From the NCBI RefSeq assembly GCF_001858325.1, contig NZ_MBPP01000032.1:33243-97242 (forward strand): 64,000 bases of DNA, written 5' to 3'. The notes beneath the pieces are model-generated. The model saw only the letters and a list, made by a program, of their open reading frames with translations, was not told the origin of the DNA and ran no database searches. Position 1 is the first letter of the stretch; each line of letters opens with the position of its first letter. Shown here in pieces: positions 45,733 to 55,485 of the stretch. Both the position numbers and the translations under genes were made by a program. The stretch is from Marinobacter sp. AC-23 (GTDB lineage Bacteria; Pseudomonadota; Gammaproteobacteria; Pseudomonadales; Oleiphilaceae).

Positions 45733-47037
45733 TTACCAAGGCCCTACAACATAGCCAAGTTGTTCCGGAAGCCAGAGAGCAATCCCGGGTATCAGCATCA
45801 CCAGAAGCAGGCTTACACTCATTGCGGCAATGAAGATCAGGGCCCAGCCTATGGTATGTTCCAGGCGAATATTAGCAATACGTGTTGTAACCATCAGGTT
45901 AACCGCCACCGGCGGCGTAAACTGGCCAATGGCAATGTTCATGGCCAGCAGAATGCCAAACCACACAGGGTTCCAGCCAAAATGGTTCATCAGTGGCAAT
46001 ACGATGGGGATGAGAATTAGATAAATCGACACTGCATCCAGCAACATGCCGGCAATTAGCACCAACACCATCACCAGGCCCAACAACACCCAGCTGTTGT
46101 CCGACAGTGACAGCAGCGCATCTGCCAGATGCTGGAACGTACCCAGTGTCGTGCCCGCCCAGGCAAAAATACCGGCCAGAGCAATGATCAGCATAACCAC
46201 GCCGGAGGTTACTGCCGCATCTGTCATCAGATCAAACAGGCTGCGCAAACTCAGATTTCGGTATACCAAACACCCCACAATGACACCGTAGGCCACCGCA
46301 ACGACTGCCGCTTCGGTAGGGGTGAACAAGCCAGAGCGCAGGCCGCCCAGAATAATAACCGGGGCAAACAGTGCCGGCAGTGCCGCCTTGAAACTGGGCC
46401 AAAATGGCGGGCGCTCCGACGTTTCGGGGTTCTCCCAGCCATACTTGCGAGCCAAGTACAGCGCCGGTACCAGTAAAGACAAACCGGCGAGAATGCCTGG
46501 GAATAAACCTGCCGCAAACAACGCCCGCAAATCCACACCTGGCACCACAATGGAATAAAGAATCAGCGCGATAGAAGGTGGGATCAGGATGGCGGTAGAG
46601 GACGATGCCGCAATCAACGCCGCCGAAAATGGCTGTGGATAACCGGCCTTACGCATACTGGGCAGCATAACCATGGCCACTGCAGCTGCGTCCGCAGGCC
46701 CTGAGCCGCTCATTCCGCCCATAATCAAGCACACCAGAACGGCTACAACCGTTAGGCTGCCATGCCTTGGCCCGATAATGGCTTGGGCAAACCGCACCAA
46801 ACTGGCCGCAACCCCAGCTCGTTCAAAAATAAGACCGGTGAGAATGAACAGTGGTATCGCAATCAGTGGATACTTCGCCACACTGTTGTAGGTATTGGTG
46901 CCAAAGGTGGCTAGCATGTCCGGCGACAACCCCACGAGAATGCCCACCAGACCGCCAAACCCCAGGGCAATAGCCACAGGAACACCCAACAGCAACGCCA
47001 GCAGAAAGCTCCCGATCATCAACAGGTCAGGACTCAT
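45733..47037 (-). CDS. dctM: TRAP transporter large permease, DctM
   Basis: A 434-residue inner-membrane protein with about twelve hydrophobic segments and DctM hallmarks: SGSGPADAAAVAMVMLP near residue 110, ASSSTAILIPPSIALILY near 145, and QFTPPVAVNLMVTTRIA near 375. It forms the sodium-driven elevator domain of a C4-dicarboxylate or related acid importer. It overlaps dctQ by 11 bp. Confidence 0.94.
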   Translation of the reverse strand: MSPDLLMIGSFLLALLLGVPVAIALGFGGLVGILVGLSPDMLATFGTNTYNSVAKYPLIAIPLFILTGLIFERAGVAASLVRFAQAIIGPRHGSLTVVAVLVCLIMGGMSGSGPADAAAVAMVMLPSMRKAGYPQPFSAALIAASSSTAILIPPSIALILYSIVVPGVDLRALFAAGLFPGILAGLSLLVPALYLARKYGWENPETSERPPFWPSFKAALPALFAPVIILGGLRSGLFTPTEAAVVAVAYGVIVGCLVYRNLSLRSLFDLMTDAAVTSGVVMLIIALAGIFAWAGTTLGTFQHLADALLSLSDNSWVLLGLVMVLVLIAGMLLDAVSIYLILIPIVLPLMNHFGWNPVWFGILLAMNIAIGQFTPPVAVNLMVTTRIANIRLEHTIGWALIFIAAMSVSLLLVMLIPGIALWLPEQLGYVVGPW

Positions 47038-47521
47038 GGATGACCTCCTCGTCTTTCTTACCGCGCAGGCGATCGATAAGGTTTTGGGTCATCCGGATAA
47101 TAATCGCGGCCGACATCACCGGCAGCCACATCACATAAATCCAGTTGGGTAACCCCAGCCCCGGCGAGAGCGACTCCCAGTTGTACTCTTGCAGCGCAAA
47201 CGTACTGCCATACCAAGTAGTCACGCCCATAACCGCCACACCCACCAGCCATTGCAGAACAAACACCCCCTTCAAAGCAGGTGCCGGCAAGTAATGCTCA
47301 ATCAGCTCAATCCGAATGTGCTGGTTATCGCGAGCGGCCACAGCCGCACCGGCGAACGTGACGATCACCAGCAGAAAAACCGAAAACTCTTCAGTGAACG
47401 CAAATGAGGCGTCGGTGGTATAGCGGACAATCACATTGCCCAGACTGATCACGCAAATCGCAATCAGGGCCAGTGATGCCAGCCAGGCTTCCGGCCGAAA
47501 TTTCGGGGGTCGGGAGGACAT
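47027..47521 (-). CDS. dctQ: TRAP transporter small permease, DctQ
   Basis: A 164-residue protein with four membrane helices and the DctQ-type segment DASFAFTEEFSVFLLVIVTFAG-like around residues 35-60. It partners DctM in the membrane. dctP lies upstream and dctM downstream, overlapping by 11 bp. Confidence 0.9.
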   Translation of the reverse strand: MSSRPPKFRPEAWLASLALIAICVISLGNVIVRYTTDASFAFTEEFSVFLLVIVTFAGAAVAARDNQHIRIELIEHYLPAPALKGVFVLQWLVGVAVMGVTTWYGSTFALQEYNWESLSPGLGLPNWIYVMWLPVMSAAIIIRMTQNLIDRLRGKKDEEVIHES

Positions 47522-47582
47522 GAATACTCCGGTTCAGGCAACAGCACCCGCCGGAACCGACGGGTGCACATGCAGCAGGGTG

Positions 47583-48593
47583 TTACTGTTTGCGGTTAGC
47601 AACGGCAGACTGAGCCTGCTTCACCAGATCTTCACCAATGCGTGGTGTCCACTTCTTGTAAACAGAGCGGGTAGCCTTCACAAACGCATCGTGCTGCTCC
47701 TGGGTCAACTCGGTGACGGTTACACCACGCTCCTTGATGGCCTGCAGCGTGTCTTCAAGCTCGGCACGGGATTTTTCGATCTCCCATTTACCGGCATCCA
47801 CCGCCGCCTGCTTCAAAAGCGCTTGGTCTTCGGCGTTAAACTGGCCCCAAACACGGTTGCTTACAGCAAACACCAGCGGATCGGCCATGTAATGCCACAA
47901 TGTGAGGTGCTCCTGCCCAACCTGATCAATACGTGCCACATCGAAAACTGAAAGCGGGTTTTCCTGGCCATCAACCGCCCCTGTGGTCAATGCTGGCTTG
48001 GCGTCTGCCCAACTCATCTGCGTAGGATTGGCACCCAGCTCGCTGAATGTATCCTGGAACAGAGGCGAACCTACAACCCGAATTTTCAGGCCTTCCAGGT
48101 CCGCGGGTTCGCTGATTGCGAGTTTGGAGTTAGACAACTCACGGAAGCCATTCTCACCCCAGGCCAACGGTGTTACGCCTCGCTTTTCAATCGCTTTGAA
48201 CACCGCCTTTCCGGCCTCACCTTGGGTAATTGCATCGATGGCTGCGTTATCAGGCATGAGGAATGGCAGGGAGAACAGGTTCAGCTCTGGAACCTGGGGT
48301 GACCAATTGATGGTAGAGCCCACAGCCATATCAATCAGCCCTGAACGCATGGCGGAAAACTCTTTGGTCTGATCCCCGGAAACCAGCTGGGAATTGCTGT
48401 AAATCTTCATGTTAATACGCCCTTCCGAGCGCTCTTTTACCAACTCTACCCATTTGTCGGCAGCCTGACCCCAGGGGAACGCCGACGGCAGTACGGTCGA
48501 CACCGTGTATTCATCTTTGTATTGAGCGTGGGCCGCAGAGCTAAGCACAACAGTGGCCAAAGCGGCAGCGATCAATGAGCGGGATTTGAGCAT
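47583..48593 (-). CDS. dctP: TRAP transporter substrate-binding protein, DctP
   Basis: A 336-residue periplasmic protein with a signal peptide ending SSAAHA. Family features include the ligand-binding arginine region GLKIRVVGSPLFQDTF near residue 150 and SWADAKPALTTGAVDGQENPL. It binds a carboxylate and hands it to DctQM. ATG 48593 is used because AAGGAA and the signal peptide fit; the frame is open further upstream but that part is not conserved-looking. Confidence 0.93.
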   Translation of the reverse strand: MLKSRSLIAAALATVVLSSAAHAQYKDEYTVSTVLPSAFPWGQAADKWVELVKERSEGRINMKIYSNSQLVSGDQTKEFSAMRSGLIDMAVGSTINWSPQVPELNLFSLPFLMPDNAAIDAITQGEAGKAVFKAIEKRGVTPLAWGENGFRELSNSKLAISEPADLEGLKIRVVGSPLFQDTFSELGANPTQMSWADAKPALTTGAVDGQENPLSVFDVARIDQVGQEHLTLWHYMADPLVFAVSNRVWGQFNAEDQALLKQAAVDAGKWEIEKSRAELEDTLQAIKERGVTVTELTQEQHDAFVKATRSVYKKWTPRIGEDLVKQAQSAVANRKQ

Positions 48594-48712
48594 GTTATTT
48601 TCCTTTTTTATTGGAAAGGGAGAGACCACGGCGGGGCACCGGACACGCCATAGCAATTGAGGATTATAGGAGCGGGTGTTGTCGCGACGCAAAACAAAAC
48701 AACAGTGGCAGG

Positions 48713-51504
48713 TCAGATAGATTTTAGCCCTTGGGTTGCCGCGCTTTCGCGGGATGCCAGCCAGCGACCAAAATCCGGCAGTGCAAGCGGGCGAGCGTAA
48801 AGATAACCCTGAGCCAGATCACAGCCGTGAGCCCTCAAAAACAGCTCATCTTCCAGCGTCTCCACGCCTTCTGCCACAACCGTCATGCCCAGTTCATGGG
48901 CCATGTTAATGGTCGAGCGGACAATCACCTGATTGCCGGGCGAATCCTGAATATGCGACACAAATGACCGGTCGATCTTAAGTACCGATGCACGCAGGCT
49001 CTGCAGATAAGCCAATGAAGAATAGCCAGTGCCGAAATCGTCTATGGCCAGCGTTGCACCGCTATCCACTAATTCGCTAACAAGCGCCAGGCACGACCTT
49101 CGTTGCCCAGCAAGGCTGTTTCCGTTATTTCACATTCTATGGCGAAATAACCACTGCTTGAATTCAGCAGGTCTTTTAGGCCAGCAATGAAGTTGCGGTC
49201 TTGAAAGAGGCGCGCCGAAAGGTTCAGCGCCATGTGTCGTGGCCACCTTTTTTTCTCCCACTCTGCCTCTTGTGCGAGAATAGTCTCAACCACCCAGCGC
49301 GTTAACGGTACGATTTGCCGGGAGTTTTCCGCAACTTCAATTAGCTGGGTAACCGGTACAATTTCTCCGGCATTTTGCGGCCAGCGAAGCAGAGCCTCGC
49401 AACCGATGGGCGTCAGGGTGCTGAGATCCAGTTTGGGCTGATACACCAGATGGAAGGCATCGTTATTGATATGAGTGCGTATGGCTGGCACCAATTCAAG
49501 CCTGCGCATAGCAGCCTGGCTGTCGATCTCGCGATAGCATCGAACCGCAACCCCTTCCCCTTTACCCAGCCGCATGGCATCGGTAGCTTGGCGTAGCAGC
49601 AATTCTGCGTGAATAGCCGGGCTACTTTGGTATGTTTGATTGGTAGCGTTCTCGTAACGGCCATACTCCGCCGCACCAGCGGTTGCAGAAATCTGTAGTG
49701 GGATGTCTCCGGTAATCGCCAGAGTAAGCGGGCTTTCTATATCTTCCAATAGCCGTTCACAGAACTGACTGCCGCCCGCTTCAAACCGCAGCCCAGGCAA
49801 CCACAGCGCGAACCCATCACCGCCAAGGCGTGCACAGTGGCCAAGGTTGCCCACATACACCTCAGCACGCTGTGCTACGGCTTTAAGCAACTGGTCGCCC
49901 GCAACATGGCCATATGTGTCGTTTACTTCCCGAAAGTAGTCAATATCAAGACAAACCAGGCAGCCAAACTGGTGGCGTTCCAGGGTTTCGTTAACCCGGT
50001 CAAAAAATGCGGACCGATTGAGCAAGCCAGTCAGGCTGTCGTAGGTGGCGCGGTACTCCAGTTCTCGCTCCCGCGCGACGCGCTCGCTCAAGTCGCGAAG
50101 AACAACGGTGAAAATAGCATCGCCAGACGTGGCCACTCGGCTAACCGTAGCCTGCACCGGAATGTGCCGGCCTGACCGGGTAACAACATGAGTATCAAAC
50201 GGCGAGCTCGGCAACGCCATCAAACCGTGTTTGGAGTCTGGCAGGCAGTCGCTCAGCAGAGAGTTCTCCATGTCGCTTTCAGGTCTGTCGCAAAGCGTTT
50301 GTATTGCGAGATTAGCTTTGGTTATCACGCCATTCCGATCCACGCACAGAATGTAGTCGTTAGTGGTCGCCACAATACGATCAAGTAGCGCTTCGTTATC
50401 TCGGAGACTGAGTTGCAGCAACAGTCGATCTAGCGTTGCACTGTCGAGCCGGGCAAGGTTGATTGCCACATACACCAGCGCACTCAGAAAAAGCGGTTTA
50501 AAAACATCAAGAATGAGGTGGGCATGGAGGTGAGCCAAGGAAAACACACCAATCCAGACAACAATAATCAGCCCCAAAACCTGCAGGCCACGGTGCCAAC
50601 GACAACGACTAAAAACCAGAGCGGTACCAAGCCAAAAAAGCGCGAGAATGATAAACCCTGGCACAGGGGCCAGGGCGTACAGTCCACCATTACGTTGAGT
50701 TTGAGCACCCAGAGCCTGGATAACTGCCCCGGGAAGCACATGGTAAATGGGGGTGGCTAAATTATCGCCTAACTCAATGGCAGTCGAGCCGATAATAACG
50801 TCCCGGCCACGCAAGATGCGCGCAGGCACTCTTCCTTCAAGAAGATCGATAAAGCTGACGTAGCGAAAGGATTCCGGGGAAATGGTGTAGTCAATCCAGG
50901 TGCCGGTGTCGGCCTGCTCAGCCAACGCATTCCAGGCACCCCGGTAGAAATTGTCCTGCCAACGAAAACCAACAGAAAGAGAACGTACCAAGCCATCACT
51001 CGCCGGATACATATTAACGGAGACCAGCTCAGCACTGCCTGCCAACCCCGGCAAAGGACGCCGGATCATCATGTCTGAATCTGTCTGACTACGACGCTGA
51101 ACGAAAACCGGCAAGAATGTGGGTACTTTACCAGCAACCGAACGGATAGCGTCCTCAAGCTCGGTGTCCCCTCCAAGGCTTGAGGCAGCACTGAAATCCA
51201 CATCAACCATCAAGGAGCGGATATCAGCCTGGCTAAGCGCATTGATCGCGCTCGCATATACACTTCGGGGCCACGGCCACTGGCCTATTGCTTCAATACT
51301 TGCAGAATCGATCTCGAGAATCAGCAGATTACTCGGCTGCTCTTCTACGAATTGCGCAACAACCCGGTCGCGAAGCCCCATTTCCGGGCGCTCCAACATG
51401 CCAGGCCAAAGCAGGAATACGAAAACGACAAAGGCCAGCAAGGCGGAAACGACAACCTTGCTGGCCGAGCTTGATCTGAAGCGACGATCTGTATCAGCCG
51501 ACAT
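48713..51504 (-). CDS. CHASE2-PAS-GGDEF-EAL signalling protein (apparent single-base deletion)
   Basis: About 930 residues once a missing base near 49079-49083 is restored. Order: N-terminal membrane helix, periplasmic CHASE2 domain (about 40-270), three membrane helices, PAS domain, GGDEF, EAL. The GGDEF signature is degenerate (RLGGDGFALW), so cyclase activity is doubtful. The EAL part keeps EALLRW, NLSARLF, ECEITETAL, DDFGTGYSS, LKIDRSF, AEGVET and QGY, so it is probably an active c-di-GMP phosphodiesterase. It begins 6 bp after the FecR-protein gene and is likely its signalling partner. Confidence 0.88.
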
Positions 51505-51509
51505 ACTCG

Positions 51510-52439
51510 TCAATCATCGTCATCATCATCGTCGTCATCATCATCATGGTCATGACCATCGTGTCCGTTCCCGTGCCCTTGACCATGGTCATCATGCCCG
51601 TTGCCGTTGCCATTTCCATGACCACCGCCGGAGCCATCATCTCCTGCTCCATCGTTACCCTCTGGGCCTGCACCGCCATCATCTGCGCCACCTGCATCCT
51701 GGTTGGCATCTGAACCTCCCTCCGCGGTGAGTGCCTCCTCGGCAGCAACCTCAGCCATTGAACTCAAGGCGCTTTCAAAGCTGTTTTGCGTGTCGCCCAT
51801 AACCGGCTGAAAACTGCTGTTCTCTGAGTTCGCCCGGGTGGTCGGTTTTTGTGGTGCCTGCCTGAAGGTTTTTATACCCGCCTGCTCCGCACCTATACCG
51901 GCAACATCGCCAGGCTCAAGCATCTGGGTATTGCCGCTGGCAATATCGAGCACCTCAAGGGAGCCTTCGGTGAGGGTCACCATGGAGGAGGACTCGGTGG
52001 ATACAATAACAAAACGAGTGCCTTTTACTGTCGAGACCAAAAACGGCGTTTCCACGCTGAACTGATCCGGTTGCCGCTCAATGCGATAAAAAACCGTACC
52101 AACCCACTGTTTGATCTTGGTAACCAGGCCATCAGGCTCTGAAGGGTTTGCCTGCAACAAAATATGAGAGCTACCTTTAAGCTCAAACTCAGAGCCCGCC
52201 TGCACGAACAATCCACGACCGTCTGCCAACGTCTGAAACTCAACGGGAACATCCACAGACATCCCTGCCTCGGCCTTTTTCCAAGCCTCATCTGTGCTGG
52301 AACGAAACTGCACCGTTCCGGATACATCCTGAACGCGAACCTGCTCTGCAGCCATCGAGACAGATGCGAGCAAAAGAGCTAAGACGCCGAGCAAAAACCG
52401 ACAGGCATTGCTGTGAGGGAAGCCGAAAAAAAAGTGCAT
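51510..52439 (-). CDS. Exported FecR-domain protein with His/Asp-rich tail
   Basis: A 309-residue protein: signal peptide (GVLALLLASVSMA), FecR domain of the periplasmic type (about 35-180, with VKGTRFVIVSTE), then a linker and a low-complexity tail from about residue 245 rich in Gly, Asn, His and Asp, ending in eleven aspartates. The tail could bind calcium or transition metals. It precedes the CHASE2-GGDEF-EAL gene and is divergent from a two-partner-secretion transporter, suggesting an envelope sensor module. GAGGAT precedes the start. Confidence 0.85.
   Translation of the reverse strand: MHFFFGFPHSNACRFLLGVLALLLASVSMAAEQVRVQDVSGTVQFRSSTDEAWKKAEAGMSVDVPVEFQTLADGRGLFVQAGSEFELKGSSHILLQANPSEPDGLVTKIKQWVGTVFYRIERQPDQFSVETPFLVSTVKGTRFVIVSTESSSMVTLTEGSLEVLDIASGNTQMLEPGDVAGIGAEQAGIKTFRQAPQKPTTRANSENSSFQPVMGDTQNSFESALSSMAEVAAEEALTAEGGSDANQDAGGADDGGAGPEGNDGAGDDGSGGGHGNGNGNGHDDHGQGHGNGHDGHDHDDDDDDDDDDD
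51514..51560. repeat. Trinucleotide repeat (ATC/GTC) encoding the poly-Asp tail
   Basis: A run of near-perfect ATC and GTC triplets (plus strand) at the 3' end of the FecR gene. Changes by whole triplets would lengthen or shorten the acidic tail without shifting the frame. Confidence 0.8.
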
Positions 52440-52580
52440 GTTTTATCCTCAGTTCTTCATTCGTCGCACTATTTCGGAAAGCCTTTTCCTGTATTTTGCT
52501 TTTTAAAAACAATTTTTTACAACGTCCAATGTACGAAAGCGCTAACCTCAGCCTATGTTAAACTCAAGGTTACTGACACT

Positions 52581-54094
52581 GTGCATTTAAACGTAACGAA
52601 TTGTTTCATCTTATTACTGGCACTCAGCCTTCCCGCCATTTGCTCAGCAGCTCCGCAGCGGGCAATAGGTGCTGTCATTTTCGAAGGTGTTTCTACTTTT
52701 GGCGCAGAGCAACTGCTCCCACTGTATGCCGATAGCCTTGGGAAAGCTCCGGATAAAAAAGAGCAAGCCCGGCTGCGCACACGAACAAAAGACTACTACG
52801 TCAGCCAGGGCTATCTCTCACCGGCCGTTAACGTTAAACCAAGCTCCGACAACGAAGACATCCTTGTTGTACATGTTGAGGAACCTCAAATTGACGACAT
52901 CCAGGTGACCGGGGGAGTTTCCAGAAAAAGAGCTGCTTTACGCGAGCGGATGGGGCCTCTTCGGGAACGGTCACCGGTTTCAAAAACAGACATTGAGCGC
53001 TTTTCCCGCGCCCTTGAGCTGGCTGTGGGCGTGGGGCTTCAAACACGTATTGATGAAACTGCACCTGGTAAGCATCGGGTAACTTTCACTATCGCCCCAC
53101 AGGTTCGGGGAGAGCTCACATACAGTGCCGAAGGTAGCCAGCGGCTGGGCCAGCATATGGTCGGCGGCAGTGTAAGCGTATACGGCCCAGGGGCAGGCAT
53201 TCGGGAAATTTACGTATCCGGTATACACACCATTGAGTCGGCGGGTTACCGCAATGTTGGCACAGGCCTCTCTCTTTCCGCTTCCGATCGTGACACCTTT
53301 TATGCAGATATCAGCTCGGCCAGGGCCGTACCTCAGGATGAAGGGGCCAGCCCAAGCAAGGTTTACCGGCGCCTTTGGTCGCGGCTTAAATGGCGCCACG
53401 ACCTGATCGATTCGGGCACCTTCACTCTGGCTGTTGATGGCAGCGTTACCCTGCGCGACTATACTCGGGAGCGAGGCGACGAAACAGAAATTGACGAACG
53501 TTTGCGGATGGCCAGCGCGGGTGCTTTGGCGTACATAAAGGGCAAAGACAGCACCTCCCGATTTGGTCTTTCAGGTCGTACAGGCTTCGATGCCTGGGTG
53601 CTCAGCGCAATGGAACCCGCGCAAACGATGCCATCGACCTGGCGTTTCAAACGGTCGACGCCCATTACACGCTCTGGCACGGACTGCCGGCTGATTTTTC
53701 CCTGAAACTGGATATTTCAGGCCAATACTCTGGCGACAACCTGCCATACTCCCAGCGCTTTTCTGTAGGCGGAAGTCGCTTTGCTCAGGCTTACGAACCC
53801 GGTGAGTTTAGCGGCGATTCCGGTATCGGCTCAAAGCTCGAGCTGCGCCGTGGGTTCAGTAGTGATCGTTGGTTATCTGGTACACGTTGGGTGCCGTACG
53901 TTTATTACGGAATTGCCAGCATCCACGAGAATGAAACCAGTGAAAGCGCCTCTGCCGCCGCATCCGGATTTGGGCTAAGAATGCTTACTCGTGCAATTTC
54001 GGCGTATATTGAGTTAGGTAAACCGCTGACAGCAGAATCCGAATACAGAGATAAAACCCCGCGGCTGACAGGACGGCTGACCGCTTATTTCTGA
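52581..54094 (+). CDS. ShlB/FhaC/HecB-type outer-membrane transporter (apparent single-base deletion)
   Basis: Two frames joined near 53614-53621 give about 505 residues: a signal peptide (CFILLLALSLPAICSA), two POTRA-like repeats (about 25-175, including GYLSPAVNVKPSSDNEDILVV), and a 16-strand type barrel with the FSVGGSRFAQAYEPGEFSGDSG segment that fits the conserved loop. It ends in ...LTAYF. TpsB proteins export large TpsA proteins. No TpsA gene is adjacent. The proposed start is GTG 52581, which places the signal peptide at the N-terminus. Confidence 0.8.
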
Positions 54095-54201
54095 CCGCGC
54101 TTCACGTTGCTGGCGCATTACGTATTTGTTGTTTTTCCCCTTCGCGGCTTGAGCAGTCTACACTGAGTCGGATGTGAGGCCGACAGAGAATCGCAACAAC
54201 C

Positions 54202-55368
54202 ATGGAAAACAACGGGCACAATGAATCTCGAAATATCGAAGTAGACGATGGCGTTGTGCCCAAGACGGCACTGATCGAAGCCGTGAGTATTCGCAGCATG
54301 TCGCTGATTATTCTCGCCAGCATCGCCACCCTGCTTTTTATCGACTGGGCCCAGGCCGTGCTGCTTCCGTTGATAGTCGCCGTGCTCATCAGCTACGCCC
54401 TTGCTCCCCTGGTTTCAACGCTTGATCACATCAAGATTCCCCGGCCATTGAGCGCCGCCATCATACTGATTCTACTGCTCGGCGCGGTCGCTGGCGCAAG
54501 TATTCCTCTGCAGCGTGAAGCTATGGCCATACTGGATAAAGTTCCTGTGGCTATCAGCGAGTTTCAGCGCAATGAAGCCAGCACGGCCAGTAATGAGCAG
54601 AGCCTCTTGGAAAAAGCGCAAGCCGCTGCAGAGAAAATCGAAGAGTCAACAGGGCAGGACGGAGATGACAAAAAATCAACGCAGCGAGGCGTGACGCCTG
54701 TTCTGGTTGTAGATAAGCCAACGGACATTCAGGATTTTGTTCTCAAAAGCTCGCCTGCGGCATTAGTGCTTATCTCCCAGTGTTTTTCGGTGTTGTTGCT
54801 GGTGTACTTCATACTGGCAGTCGGGCCGTTATACAGGCGCAAGGTCGTGAAAATCTCTGGCCCCTCATTCGGGCGAATGCGCAAAGCCGCGCGAATCATG
54901 ACCGAGTTTCATCACCAGGTTCAACGCTTTTTATTCGTGATGCTGCTTGGCGCTCTGTTTGTGGGCATATTAACCTGGCTGGCGTTCATGGCGCTCGGGC
55001 TGGAGGAAGCCATGTTCTGGGGCGTGATCGCGGGAGTCGCCAGCGCCGTGCCTTATCTGGGGCCGTTTCTGGTGTTTATTGGCACCGGGGTTGCAGCATT
55101 TATTCAGTTTGGTGAGACGAACACAGCCATCATTGTGGCGGTCACATCACTGGCAATTACCAGCATTCAGGGGTACCTGCTAACGCCCTGGTTAACCAGC
55201 CAGGTTTCCAGCCTCAACCCCGTAGCGATTTTTATCGGGCTTCTATTCTGGGGTTGGCTTTGGGGCCCGGTGGGCCTGATCATCGCCACCCCGATATTAA
55301 TGATCTTCAAATCCCTGTGTGACCACGTGGTAAACCTTCGCCCTGTGGGCGAATTACTGGGCAAGTAA
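54202..55368 (+). CDS. AI-2E family transporter (PerM/YdiK-like)
   Basis: A 388-residue protein with eight predicted membrane segments in the family arrangement, including the central SGPSFGRMRKAARIMTEFHHQ cytoplasmic stretch and the PYLGPFLVFIGTG loop. Family members include putative autoinducer-2 exporters and sodium/proton antiporters, so the solute is open. A soluble insert of about 70 residues rich in Glu and Lys lies between helices 3 and 4. Confidence 0.85.
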   Translation: MENNGHNESRNIEVDDGVVPKTALIEAVSIRSMSLIILASIATLLFIDWAQAVLLPLIVAVLISYALAPLVSTLDHIKIPRPLSAAIILILLLGAVAGASIPLQREAMAILDKVPVAISEFQRNEASTASNEQSLLEKAQAAAEKIEESTGQDGDDKKSTQRGVTPVLVVDKPTDIQDFVLKSSPAALVLISQCFSVLLLVYFILAVGPLYRRKVVKISGPSFGRMRKAARIMTEFHHQVQRFLFVMLLGALFVGILTWLAFMALGLEEAMFWGVIAGVASAVPYLGPFLVFIGTGVAAFIQFGETNTAIIVAVTSLAITSIQGYLLTPWLTSQVSSLNPVAIFIGLLFWGWLWGPVGLIIATPILMIFKSLCDHVVNLRPVGELLGK

Positions 55369-55485
55369 AATAGCATTTCCAAGCATCCAGCCGCACCTCA
55401 ACTGTCCCACGCCAATTGTGATACGTTGTCTTAGGAGATACGTAGAAGAACTTACAAAACCGTAAAACACAAATAGAGGTCTTTA

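Noticed and set aside
52413..52580. N-terminal extension of the TpsB-type transporter
   Set aside because: A good signal peptide begins after GTG 52581, and the extra 56 residues have no export features.
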